Below the pieces are notes generated by a model. It was not told the DNA's origin. It saw nothing but the letters and a program-made list of their open reading frames with translations, and searched no databases. A stretch of 64,000 nucleotides of DNA from an uncultured Dokdonia sp. GTDB lineage: Bacteria > Bacteroidota > Bacteroidia > Flavobacteriales > Flavobacteriaceae. This document shows, piece after piece, positions 43,894-53,135 of this stretch. Position 1 is the first letter of the stretch. Each line of letters opens with the position of its first letter. Both the position numbers and the translations under genes were made by a program. Where the stretch lies: the NCBI RefSeq assembly GCF_947496725.1, contig NZ_CANMDS010000003.1, positions 372,001-436,000 of the forward strand. The letters run 5' to 3'.

Positions 43894-46725
43894 ATGATAG
43901 AACAAGAAGAACGTATTGAAGTATATGGTGCTCGCGCTCATAACCTAAAGAATATTGATGTAATGATACCTAGAGAAAAACTGGTTGTTATTACCGGTCT
44001 TTCGGGTAGTGGTAAGAGCTCGCTTGCTTTTGATACGATTTATGCAGAGGGACAACGTCGTTATATCGAAACTTTTTCGGCTTATGCTAGACAATTTCTG
44101 GGTGGGTTAGAGCGTCCAGATGTAGATCAAATTTTAGGTTTATCTCCAGTAATTGCCATTGAGCAAAAAACCACGAGTAAAAGCCCGCGTTCTACCGTTG
44201 GGACTATTACAGAGATTTATGACTTTTTACGCCTACTCTATGCCCGTGCAGCAGATGCTTACTCGTACAATACGGGGGAGAAAATGGTGAGCTATAGTGA
44301 TGAGCAAATACAGGAGCTCATTACAGAGAGTTATGAGGGTAAACGTATAAATATACTGGCTCCTACCATACGCTCTCGTAAAGGGCATTACAGGGAGCTT
44401 TTTGAACAAATTGCGAAGCAGGGATTTGTAAAAGTGAGTGTAGATGGTGAAGTGCGTGATATTACAAAAGGAATGAAGGTAGACCGCTACAAGGTGCACG
44501 ACATTGAGATTGTGATAGACCGTATGCAGGTTAAAAAAAGTGATGAGGATAGTAAACGCTTGCGCGAAAGTATAAATACTGCGATGTATCACGGTGATGA
44601 TGTACTTATGGTGCTAGATCACGATACACAAGAGGTGCGCTATTTTAGCCGTAACTTGATGTGTCCTACTTCCGGCATCTCATACCCTAATCCTGAGCCT
44701 AATAATTTTTCTTTTAATTCGCCAAAGGGTGCTTGTCCTAATTGTAATGGTATAGGTGAGCTTTATAAGGTAAACCCCAAAAAGATTGTTCCAGATCCTA
44801 AAAAGTCTATAAATGCTGGAGGGCTTGACCCACACGGTCCAAAAAAGAATAATTGGATTTTTAAACAGTTACAGCTCATAGCAGAGCGTTTTGACTTTAA
44901 ACTTACAGACCCCATAGAAAGCATCCCACAAGAGGCGATGGACTTTATCTTTTACGGAGGTAATGAGAAATTTTCTGTTTCTTCAAAACAACTAGGAGTT
45001 ACAAGAGATTATAAAATAGATTTTGAAGGTGTCGCAAATTTTATAGAAAGCACCTATAAAGATAGTGAGTCTACCTCTCTCGTAAGATGGGCAAAAAGCT
45101 ATATGAATAAAGTAGCTTGTCCAGTTTGTGAGGGATCACGATTACGTAAAGAATCTCTTTATTTTAAAGTAGATAACCAGAGCATTGCAGACCTCGCATC
45201 TATGGATATCCTTGAGCTCAAAGACTGGTTTGAAACGGTAGACTCAAGACTTTCAGAAAAGCAACTCAAGATAGGTTCTGAAATTATAAAAGAAATAAAA
45301 TCAAGAATACAATTCCTTGTAGATGTAGGTCTTACCTATTTAAACTTAAACAGAAGCTCTAAGTCTCTTTCTGGTGGAGAAGCACAACGTATACGTCTAG
45401 CTACTCAAATAGGTTCACAACTTGTAGGTGTACTTTACATTCTAGATGAGCCCAGTATAGGGCTTCACCAGCGAGATAATGAGAAGCTTATAAACTCCCT
45501 TGTATCACTTAGAGATATAGGGAACTCTGTGATAGTTGTAGAGCACGATAAGGATATGATAGAGCGTGCAGATCACGTGATAGACATAGGTCCAAAAGCT
45601 GGTAATTACGGAGGTGAAGTCATAAGTGAAGGAACACCAGAAGAACTTTTAAATCACAGCACCCTTACTGCACAATATCTCAATGGAGAAAAGGAAATAA
45701 CAATCCCTAAAAAACGTAGAAAAGGAAACGGAAAATTTATAGAGCTTAAAGGTGCTACGGGTAATAATCTCAAAAATGTATCTATAAAAATACCGCTAGG
45801 TAAAATGATAGCGGTCACCGGTGTTTCTGGTAGTGGTAAGTCTACACTTATTAATGAGACCCTCTACCCTATTATGAATGCACATTATTTTAATGGCGTA
45901 AAGAAACCTATGCCCTATAAGAGTATAAAGGGTCTAGATGAATGTGACAAGGTTATAGATATAAATCAATCACCTATAGGTAGAACGCCTAGATCAAATC
46001 CTGCTACTTATACAAAGGCCTTTGATGAGATACGTAGTCTATTTGCAAAAACTCCAGAAGCACTTATAAGAGGCTACAAGCCTGGACGTTTTAGTTTTAA
46101 CGTTACAGGAGGTAGGTGTGAGACCTGTAAAGGTGGCGGCCTTAGGGTTATAGAGATGAATTTTCTACCAGATGTGTATGTAGAATGTGAGACCTGTCAA
46201 GGTAAACGTTTTAATAGAGAGACACTTGAGATACGTTATAAAGGTAAGTCTATCGCAGATGTTCTAGAAATGACGATGAATGAGGCGACAGACTTCTTTG
46301 AAAACATCCCCAAAATACACCGAAAGTTAAAAACTATAAAAGATGTAGGGCTAGGCTATATAACTCTGGGACAGCAAAGTACTACCCTTTCTGGTGGAGA
46401 GGCACAACGTATCAAGCTGGCTTCAGAGCTTAGTAAGCGTGATACTGGCAATACTTTTTATATATTAGATGAGCCTACCACGGGACTCCATTTTGAAGAT
46501 ATACGAGTATTAATGGAAGTTCTCAATAAGCTTGTAGATAAAGGAAACACCATTCTTATCATTGAGCACAATCTGGATGTTGTAAAAATGGCAGACCATA
46601 TAATTGATATAGGTTATGAAGGTGGTAAAGGCGGTGGCGAGGTAGTGGCCGTAGGTACGCCAGAACAAATAATTAAAAAGAATAAAGGCTACACGGCTGA
46701 GTTCTTAAAAAAAGAAATGAACTAG
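43894..46725 (+). CDS. uvrA: Excinuclease ABC subunit A
   Basis: A 943-residue DNA damage recognition ATPase, normal length for UvrA. Two ATPase modules are visible: Walker A GLSGSGKSSLAF and GVSGSGKSTLIN, signature SLSGGEAQRIRLA and TLSGGEAQRIKLA, Walker B ILDEPSIGLH and ILDEPTTGLH. Zinc clusters: GACPNCNGIG with the earlier Cys in the first half, and CETCKGGG...CETCQGKR in the second, which bind DNA. It works with UvrB and UvrC in nucleotide excision repair. The LOG-family gene follows 52 nt later on the same strand. Confidence 0.97.
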   Translation: MIEQEERIEVYGARAHNLKNIDVMIPREKLVVITGLSGSGKSSLAFDTIYAEGQRRYIETFSAYARQFLGGLERPDVDQILGLSPVIAIEQKTTSKSPRSTVGTITEIYDFLRLLYARAADAYSYNTGEKMVSYSDEQIQELITESYEGKRINILAPTIRSRKGHYRELFEQIAKQGFVKVSVDGEVRDITKGMKVDRYKVHDIEIVIDRMQVKKSDEDSKRLRESINTAMYHGDDVLMVLDHDTQEVRYFSRNLMCPTSGISYPNPEPNNFSFNSPKGACPNCNGIGELYKVNPKKIVPDPKKSINAGGLDPHGPKKNNWIFKQLQLIAERFDFKLTDPIESIPQEAMDFIFYGGNEKFSVSSKQLGVTRDYKIDFEGVANFIESTYKDSESTSLVRWAKSYMNKVACPVCEGSRLRKESLYFKVDNQSIADLASMDILELKDWFETVDSRLSEKQLKIGSEIIKEIKSRIQFLVDVGLTYLNLNRSSKSLSGGEAQRIRLATQIGSQLVGVLYILDEPSIGLHQRDNEKLINSLVSLRDIGNSVIVVEHDKDMIERADHVIDIGPKAGNYGGEVISEGTPEELLNHSTLTAQYLNGEKEITIPKKRRKGNGKFIELKGATGNNLKNVSIKIPLGKMIAVTGVSGSGKSTLINETLYPIMNAHYFNGVKKPMPYKSIKGLDECDKVIDINQSPIGRTPRSNPATYTKAFDEIRSLFAKTPEALIRGYKPGRFSFNVTGGRCETCKGGGLRVIEMNFLPDVYVECETCQGKRFNRETLEIRYKGKSIADVLEMTMNEATDFFENIPKIHRKLKTIKDVGLGYITLGQQSTTLSGGEAQRIKLASELSKRDTGNTFYILDEPTTGLHFEDIRVLMEVLNKLVDKGNTILIIEHNLDVVKMADHIIDIGYEGGKGGGEVVAVGTPEQIIKKNKGYTAEFLKKEMN

Positions 46726-46777
46726 ACGCAACGCTTACATAGCAAAAACGTCTTACTAACAATATAAAAATACTAGA

Positions 46778-47467
46778 ATGCGCAACGAAAGTAGACCAAA
46801 AGGTTGGAACGAGAAAAAAACAAACGACTCTTGGGCCATATTTAAAATAATGGGTGAGTTTGTAAATGGTTTTGAAAAAATGAGCCGTATAGGGCCTTGT
46901 GTATCCATTTTTGGAAGTGCACGCACAAAACCAGACCACAAATATTACAAACTAGCCGTAGAGGTTGCCGAAAAGATTGCAGATAACGGTTACGGAGTCA
47001 TCACAGGTGGAGGGCCAGGTATTATGGAAGCTGGTAACCGCGGTGCTCACCTTGCAGGAGGAACATCTGTTGGGCTTAATATTGAACTACCGTTTGAGCA
47101 ACACGATAACCCATATATAGACAGTGATAAAAGTCTAGACTTTGATTACTTCTTTGTAAGAAAAGTAATGTTTGTTAAGTACTCTCAGGGCTTTGTGGTA
47201 ATGCCAGGAGGATTTGGTACGTTAGATGAACTCTTTGAAGCAATCACACTTATACAAACTCATAAAATTCAGAAGTTTCCTATCATTCTTGTGGGTACTG
47301 AGTTTTGGGGAGGTTTAATGGACTGGGTAAAAGAAACTTTGCTTGACTCATTTAATAATATAAGTGCAGGAGATTTAGATCTCATACACCTTGTAGACAC
47401 ATCTGACGAGGTTATTGAAGTACTCAACAACTTCTATGATGAGTATAAATTAAGTCCTAACTTCTAG
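46778..47467 (+). CDS. LOG-family Rossmann-fold protein (TIGR00730-like nucleotide phosphoribohydrolase)
   Basis: A 229-residue protein with ITGGGPGIMEAGNRGA and MPGGFGTLDELFEA, the PGGxGTxxE motif of the LOG family, which hydrolyses nucleoside 5'-monophosphates such as cytokinin ribotides in plants and related nucleotides in bacteria. The N-terminal extension before ISIFGSAR-type strand (SIFGSARTKPDHKYYK) resembles the longer type. It follows uvrA on the same strand. A palindrome copy and a long hairpin lie after the stop. Confidence 0.85.
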   Translation: MRNESRPKGWNEKKTNDSWAIFKIMGEFVNGFEKMSRIGPCVSIFGSARTKPDHKYYKLAVEVAEKIADNGYGVITGGGPGIMEAGNRGAHLAGGTSVGLNIELPFEQHDNPYIDSDKSLDFDYFFVRKVMFVKYSQGFVVMPGGFGTLDELFEAITLIQTHKIQKFPIILVGTEFWGGLMDWVKETLLDSFNNISAGDLDLIHLVDTSDEVIEVLNNFYDEYKLSPNF

Positions 47468-47472
47468 TAGGT

Positions 47473-47494
47473 TTACGCTTTCGCGAAAGCGTAA
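47473..47494. repeat. Interspersed palindrome, copy 13 (longest, 22 bp)
   Basis: Perfect CGCTTTCGCGAAAGCG with TTA and TAA on the sides, 22 bp in total, beginning 6 nt after the LOG gene stop. Confidence 0.93.
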
Positions 47495-47520
47495 CTTACA
47501 CCATACAAGATTACTAAGAG

Positions 47521-47580
47521 ATATTAAGGAGATTTATACAGTGTTTAAACACCGTGCATATCATAAATCTCCTTTAATAT
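47521..47580. repeat. Long inverted repeat with a palindromic centre
   Basis: Arms 47521-47537 and 47563-47580 pair over 17 bp with one bulged A; the 25-nt middle contains GTGTTTAAACAC, a 12-bp palindrome. No T run follows directly, so it may be a leader structure for the next gene rather than a simple terminator. Confidence 0.7.
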
Positions 47581-47612
47581 CGTTTTAATAATAAACCCCA
47601 TTTACATCTATA

Positions 47613-50444
47613 TTGAAACATTTTTACTCATTTCTATTTTTGATTATATCTAGCTTTGTTGCGGTAGGTCAGAATGCGATGACCATAAATGCTCAATTAC
47701 AGCCAGATGATAGATCCATTATCATCCAGCAACAAATCTCTATACAAAACAACTCTACAGATGTTTGGGAAGAGGTATATCTCACAGACTGGGCAAATAG
47801 TTTTTCTAGTAAGACTACTCCCCTAGCAAAAAGATTTGCTGAGTCCTTTGAGAAAAAATTTCACTTAGCAACAGATGCCGAACGTGGCTTTACAAAAGTT
47901 AAAGCAATATCTAGCTCAGACGGTATTTTACAATATACACGCCCAGAACGCTTTCCAGATATAATTAAAGTGCTTCTCAAAACGGCTATACAACCTGGCA
48001 CGACGGTTTCTTTAAACTTACAATACACCATCACACTACCAGATGCTAAGTTTACAGATTATGGAATTACTCGCAATGGAGATTATAACCTGCGATACTG
48101 GTTTATGACACCCGCGGTTTATGATGGAGGATGGCAATTTTACAGTAATAAAAATCTTAATGACAGATACTTCCCGCAGTCTGATATTACCGTTAGTTTT
48201 TCTATACCTAATGGTTTTACACTAGTAACAGATCTAGAAAAAGCAATTCAAGGTTCTTCATACGCTCAAGGCGAAAAGCTAACACGTCTCACCGGAAAAA
48301 AGCGTACAGATGCCAAAATATTTCTTCTTAAAAATTCCAATTACCAAGAAGTACAAACAGACTATGTAACTATTGTGTCAAACTTGCATAATGGTACACT
48401 CCCACCTCAAATAAGAGCGGTTATAACAGATCGTATTGCGGGTTATCTTGATAAAAACTTAGGGGCTTATCCGTTTGATAAAATTCTCGTAACAGATTTA
48501 GATTATAGGGAGCAACCTGTTTATGGTCTTAATGAGTTGCCTAGCTTTATAAGCCCATTTCCAGATGGATTTAAGTATGAGATTAAACTCCTTAAAACTA
48601 CCATAAACAATTATGTAAATAATACACTACTTGTAAACCCTCGTACAGATAGGTGGCTTATAGATGGTATAAAAGTATACCTACTGCAGAATTATATAGA
48701 CACTTTTTATCCAGACTTAAAAGTTGTGGGTGGCTTAGATAAATACTGGCTTGTAAGGCAGTTTTATGCATCACAGCTAGAGTTTAATGATCAGTTTTCT
48801 GTGTTGTACAGTCATATATCAAGACTCAACCTTGATCAAGGTCTTAATACTCCATATGATAAGCTCATAAAGTACAACAAGAATATAGGCTATTCTTATA
48901 AAAGTGGTGTGGGCTTAGTTTATCTTAATGAGTATCTTGATAATGACGCGCTAGATGGAATCATAAAATCATTTTATGAGGCAAACGCCTCTATGCCTCT
49001 TAAATCTGAGGCTTTTAAGGATTTAGTTCTTGAAAAGACGGAGAAGGATGTTAGTTGGTTTTTTAATGACTACATCACCTCAAATGAGCGTATAGATTAT
49101 GCGCTTAAAAACTCTAAGGTAAAAGGAGATTCTATCTATGTAACTGTAAAGAATAAAAAGAGACGTAAAACTCCTATACCAGTTTATAGTTTTAAAGATG
49201 ATAGTCTTACAAGTACACGTTGGGTTTCTGGAAAAGAAAAGCTTACTACCCTTTCATACCCTAAGGGAGAAGCAGATCGTTTTGTTCTCAATTATAAAAA
49301 TATAGTTCCCGAAAATAATCTTAGAAATAATTATGAAAAGCCTGGAGCTTTATTAGGTATAGACAAGCCATTGCAATTTAAATTTTTTCAAGATTTTGAA
49401 AATCCTTCAAAAAACCAGTTATTCTTTATGCCTGTGGCAGAGTTTAATATATATGATGGCTTTTCTCCAGGAGTAAAATTGTATAATAAAACATTACTTA
49501 CAAAAGCACTTAACTATAAAATAGAACCACAGATAGGGCTCAAATCAAAAAAGCTCATAGGTAGTGCCTCTATATCATACCGACACGATTTTCAAAACCA
49601 AGGGCTTTATGGACTGCGCTATGGTATTTCTGGTAATAGATTTTCTTATGCTCCAGATTTACTATTTACTAGGGTCACTCCCTTTGTAAACTTGAGGTTT
49701 AGAACTTCAAATTTACGAGCAGATAAGCGTCAATTTGTGTCTGCAAGGTATGTGAGTGTGCAGCGTCAAGAAGACCCACTAGTACCGCTGCCTACACCTA
49801 ATTATGATGTACTTAATTTAAGATATAGTCGGTTTAATCCAGGTATTATTCACACACTTAATCTTATGGGTGATGTGCAATTTGCAAGAAACTTTGGTAA
49901 GCTCTCGGGAAGCATCTTTTATAGAAGACTCTTTTTAAACAACAGACAGCTTAATGTGCGCCTTTTTGGAGGAGTGTTTACGTATAACAAAACACAGTCT
50001 GACGGCAATTTCTTTAGTTTTGCACTTGACAGACCTACAGACTATCTTTTTGATTATAATTATTATGGTCGTTCTGAAAGTAGTGGATTGTTCTCTCAAC
50101 AAATAATTATAGCAGAAGGTGGTTTTAAATCGCAACTCGATGCAGTTGCACCTGTATTTGCAAACGAGTGGATGTTTACAGCAAATGCGAGTACGACTCT
50201 TTGGAAATACTTCTATGCATATGGAGACGTAGGTGTTGTAAAAAATAAAAGAGCAAATGGCGAGCTTGTATATGACTCCGGGATACAAGTAAGTTTACTA
50301 GATGACTACTTTGAGTTGTACTTCCCGATTTATTCAAACCTTGGGTGGGAAATTGGTCAACCCAACTATGATCAAAAAATAAGATTTCAACTTCAATTAA
50401 GTGTTGATACTGTTATAGGGTTGTTTTCACGAAAGTGGTATTAA
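47613..50444 (+). CDS. M1-like (gluzincin) protein without zinc motif, fused to a C-terminal barrel-like domain
   Basis: A 943-residue exported protein starting at TTG (MKHFYSFLFLIISSFVAVGQ, signal peptide). Residues about 20-520 look like an M1 aminopeptidase fold: N-terminal beta domain with VWEEVYLTDWANSFSS, then a helical part. The zinc motif HExxH is absent; the corresponding place reads INNYVNNTLLVNPRTDRWLIDGIKVYLLQ, where the second glutamate of the WxxEG-type helix is Asp. Residues about 600-943 alternate strands (LIGSASISYRHDF, LRYGISGNRFSY, KLSGSIFYRRLF) and end with an aromatic residue (KWY), like an outer-membrane barrel. So this is a probable pseudo-peptidase anchored in the outer membrane. 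Role unknown. Confidence 0.75.
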   Translation: MKHFYSFLFLIISSFVAVGQNAMTINAQLQPDDRSIIIQQQISIQNNSTDVWEEVYLTDWANSFSSKTTPLAKRFAESFEKKFHLATDAERGFTKVKAISSSDGILQYTRPERFPDIIKVLLKTAIQPGTTVSLNLQYTITLPDAKFTDYGITRNGDYNLRYWFMTPAVYDGGWQFYSNKNLNDRYFPQSDITVSFSIPNGFTLVTDLEKAIQGSSYAQGEKLTRLTGKKRTDAKIFLLKNSNYQEVQTDYVTIVSNLHNGTLPPQIRAVITDRIAGYLDKNLGAYPFDKILVTDLDYREQPVYGLNELPSFISPFPDGFKYEIKLLKTTINNYVNNTLLVNPRTDRWLIDGIKVYLLQNYIDTFYPDLKVVGGLDKYWLVRQFYASQLEFNDQFSVLYSHISRLNLDQGLNTPYDKLIKYNKNIGYSYKSGVGLVYLNEYLDNDALDGIIKSFYEANASMPLKSEAFKDLVLEKTEKDVSWFFNDYITSNERIDYALKNSKVKGDSIYVTVKNKKRRKTPIPVYSFKDDSLTSTRWVSGKEKLTTLSYPKGEADRFVLNYKNIVPENNLRNNYEKPGALLGIDKPLQFKFFQDFENPSKNQLFFMPVAEFNIYDGFSPGVKLYNKTLLTKALNYKIEPQIGLKSKKLIGSASISYRHDFQNQGLYGLRYGISGNRFSYAPDLLFTRVTPFVNLRFRTSNLRADKRQFVSARYVSVQRQEDPLVPLPTPNYDVLNLRYSRFNPGIIHTLNLMGDVQFARNFGKLSGSIFYRRLFLNNRQLNVRLFGGVFTYNKTQSDGNFFSFALDRPTDYLFDYNYYGRSESSGLFSQQIIIAEGGFKSQLDAVAPVFANEWMFTANASTTLWKYFYAYGDVGVVKNKRANGELVYDSGIQVSLLDDYFELYFPIYSNLGWEIGQPNYDQKIRFQLQLSVDTVIGLFSRKWY

Positions 50445-50628
50445 AAGTCTACAAAAAACACGCTCTACAGTTGACATATCCGCAATAGAAAAGAAGATTG
50501 TTGCATTTTTTTAAAAATAAAGTCAAATCAAGCCAGCTTTAGTGCGAATTTTATAAGTATTTAACGCATTGCTGTATTGCATTACGACAATCTTTTGGCT
50601 ATTTTTACGACTTAATCCAAATATACCT

Positions 50629-53037
50629 ATGGCAAGTAAACCAGATACTAAAGCAGCTTTATCTTATGAAGATTTTAAACAATCTGTACTTAACGATTAT
50701 CGCATTGCGGTAACGAGTAGAGAGTGTAGCTTGTTGGGACGAAGAGAAGTTCTTACAGGTAAGGCAAAGTTTGGAATTTTTGGTGATGGTAAGGAGTTGC
50801 CGCAACTTGCTTGGGCTCGTGCTTTTCAAAATGGTGACTTTAGATCAGGGTACTACCGTGATCAAACATTTATGATGGCCATAGACCATCTCTCTATAGA
50901 AGAGTTTTTTGCAGGTCTGTATGCTCATACAGATATCGCTTTTGACCCTATGAGTGCCGGGAAGCAAATGGGTGGACATTTTGCCACTCATAGTCTTGAT
51001 CCAGATGGAAATTGGAAAAACCTACTACAACAAAAGAACTCAAGTTCTGATATATCACCTACGGCTGGGCAAATGCCTAGATTATTAGGTCTTGCACAAG
51101 CATCAAAGATTTACAGAAATGTAAAAGAAGCTCAAGGCGAAAATTTCTCAAACAACGGTGATGAAGTAGCTTGGGGAACTATAGGTAACGCAAGTACCAG
51201 TGAAGGTTTATTTTTTGAAACTATAAACGCTGCTGGTGTACTACAAGTACCTATGGTAATAAGTGTATGGGATGATGAGTATGGGATCTCAGTACACGCC
51301 AGACATCAAACTACAAAAGAAAGCATATCAAAAATTCTTGCAGGCTTCCAGCGTGATGAAGAAGATAATGGTTATGAGATTATAAAAGTAAAAGGATGGG
51401 ACTACCCTGCCCTAGTAGATGCTTATGAACGTGCTGGTGCTATTGCTCGTAAAGAGCACGTACCTGTTTTAGTACACGTGGTAGAACTTACACAGCCACA
51501 AGGACACTCTACGTCTGGGTCTCACGAGCGTTATAAAGATCAAGATAGATTACAGTGGGAGCGTGAGTCTGACTGTAATGTACAGTTTAGAACCTGGATT
51601 ATAGATCAAGGGCTCGCTACAGATGAAGAGCTTAAGGTGATAGATAAAGACCTTAAGAAAAAAGTAAGAGATGGTAAAAAAGCTGCTTGGGAAGCATTTT
51701 TACATCCTATCAAAAATGAAAAGCAAAAAATTGTAACCATATTAGAAACACTTATAAGTAATTCTAGTAACGGTAGTTTTATAAAGCCACTACTCACACC
51801 ACTAGTAGAAAATAAAGAAGCTCTTAAGTCTGATCTTTTAGGCACAGCTAGAAAGGCCCTTAGGTTTACAATAGGAGAAGATACTCCAGCTAGAACTCAA
51901 CTCATAGAGTGGATAGATAACTACACAGCAAAAATACAGCCTCAATACAGTGCTCATTTATATAATGAGAATGGTAATGGTGCAACATCTGTACCTGCTA
52001 TAGCTCCTACTTACGGAGAAGAAAACCTAGTAGATGGTCGTGTTGTATTAAGAGATAACTTTGATGCAATTTTTGCAAAGTATCCTAATACATTAGTTTT
52101 TGGAGAAGATGCAGGAGCTATAGGTGATGTAAACCAAGGTCTTGAGGGAATGCAAGAAAAGTATGGTGAGCTGCGCGTGGCAGATGTAGGTATACGAGAA
52201 GCAACAATTATAGGTCAAGGTATTGGTATGGCTATGAGAGGTCTCCGCCCTATTGCAGAGATTCAATATTTAGATTACATACTATATGCTATCCAAATAA
52301 TGAGTGATGACCTTGCCACATTAAGATATAGAACTCACGGTAAGCAAAAAGCGCCACTAATAGTGCGAACTCGTGGTCACAGGCTAGAAGGTATCTGGCA
52401 TAGTGGGTCTCAAATGGGAGCGATTATACACCTGTTAAGAGGTATGTATGTCCTTACCCCACGTAATATGGTAAAAGCAGCAGGTTTTTATAACACACTT
52501 TTAGAAAGTGATGAACCTGCACTAGTTGTAGAGTGTCTTAATGGCTATAGACTAAAAGAAAACTTGCCTACTAATATAGGAGAGTTTAAAACACCTATAG
52601 GAGTTGTAGAGACTGTAAAAGAAGGTACAGATATTACAATTTTATCGTACGGTAGTACTTTGCGTATTATTATGGACGTAGCAAAAGATCTATTATCTGT
52701 AGGTATTAATGCAGAAGTTATAGATGCACAATCACTACTACCTTTTGACCTTAATCACGATGTCGTTGAGAGTATAAAGAAAACAAATCGCTTTATCGTA
52801 ATAGATGAGGATATGCCTGGAGGGGCAAGTGCTTATCTTCTTGATGAAGTGCTTAACAAGCAAGATGCTTATAAATATCTTGACAGTAAGCCAGAAACAC
52901 TCGCTGCACAACAGCATAGACCAGCATATGGTACCGATGGTGATTACTTCTCAAAACCATCTGCAGATGATATTTTTGAAAAGATATATGGAATGATGCA
53001 CGAGGCAAATCCTTCTAGTTTTCCAAAACTACGATAG
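50629..53037 (+). CDS. 2-oxoacid dehydrogenase E1 component, alpha and beta fused
   Basis: An 802-residue enzyme starting at MASKPDTKAALSYEDF; the open frame extends 60 nt upstream but that part is not conserved in style. The alpha half (about 1-400) has GDGKELPQLAWARAFQNGDF, TAGQMPRLLGLAQASK and the TPP region WGTIGNASTSEGLFFETINA. The usual NN of the TPP-diphosphate motif is replaced by VWDDEYGISV. The beta half (from about 460) has VFGEDAGAIGDVNQGL, VADVGIREATIIGQGIGMAM and EIQYLDYILYAIQ. It matches the branched-chain or pyruvate-type E1, forming acyl groups on a lipoylated E2 encoded elsewhere. Confidence 0.88.
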   Translation: MASKPDTKAALSYEDFKQSVLNDYRIAVTSRECSLLGRREVLTGKAKFGIFGDGKELPQLAWARAFQNGDFRSGYYRDQTFMMAIDHLSIEEFFAGLYAHTDIAFDPMSAGKQMGGHFATHSLDPDGNWKNLLQQKNSSSDISPTAGQMPRLLGLAQASKIYRNVKEAQGENFSNNGDEVAWGTIGNASTSEGLFFETINAAGVLQVPMVISVWDDEYGISVHARHQTTKESISKILAGFQRDEEDNGYEIIKVKGWDYPALVDAYERAGAIARKEHVPVLVHVVELTQPQGHSTSGSHERYKDQDRLQWERESDCNVQFRTWIIDQGLATDEELKVIDKDLKKKVRDGKKAAWEAFLHPIKNEKQKIVTILETLISNSSNGSFIKPLLTPLVENKEALKSDLLGTARKALRFTIGEDTPARTQLIEWIDNYTAKIQPQYSAHLYNENGNGATSVPAIAPTYGEENLVDGRVVLRDNFDAIFAKYPNTLVFGEDAGAIGDVNQGLEGMQEKYGELRVADVGIREATIIGQGIGMAMRGLRPIAEIQYLDYILYAIQIMSDDLATLRYRTHGKQKAPLIVRTRGHRLEGIWHSGSQMGAIIHLLRGMYVLTPRNMVKAAGFYNTLLESDEPALVVECLNGYRLKENLPTNIGEFKTPIGVVETVKEGTDITILSYGSTLRIIMDVAKDLLSVGINAEVIDAQSLLPFDLNHDVVESIKKTNRFIVIDEDMPGGASAYLLDEVLNKQDAYKYLDSKPETLAAQQHRPAYGTDGDYFSKPSADDIFEKIYGMMHEANPSSFPKLR

Positions 53038-53062
53038 ATTAAAACAGAAATAGATAGTTATA

Positions 53063-53095
53063 AAAAAACGAGATACATAATGTGTCTCGTTTTTT
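53063..53095. terminator. Bidirectional terminator after the E1 gene
   Basis: AAAAAACGAGA / TCTCGTTTTTT stem, A and T tracts on both sides, between convergent E1 and HD-domain genes. Confidence 0.85.
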
Positions 53096-53103
53096 AGTTT
53101 TAT

Positions 53104-53117
53104 GCTTTCGCGAAAGC
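53104..53117. repeat. Interspersed palindrome, copy 14
   Basis: GCTTTCGCGAAAGC between convergent genes, 19 nt beyond the stop of the HD-domain gene. Confidence 0.9.
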
Positions 53118-53135
53118 GGAATAATACCGCACTCC

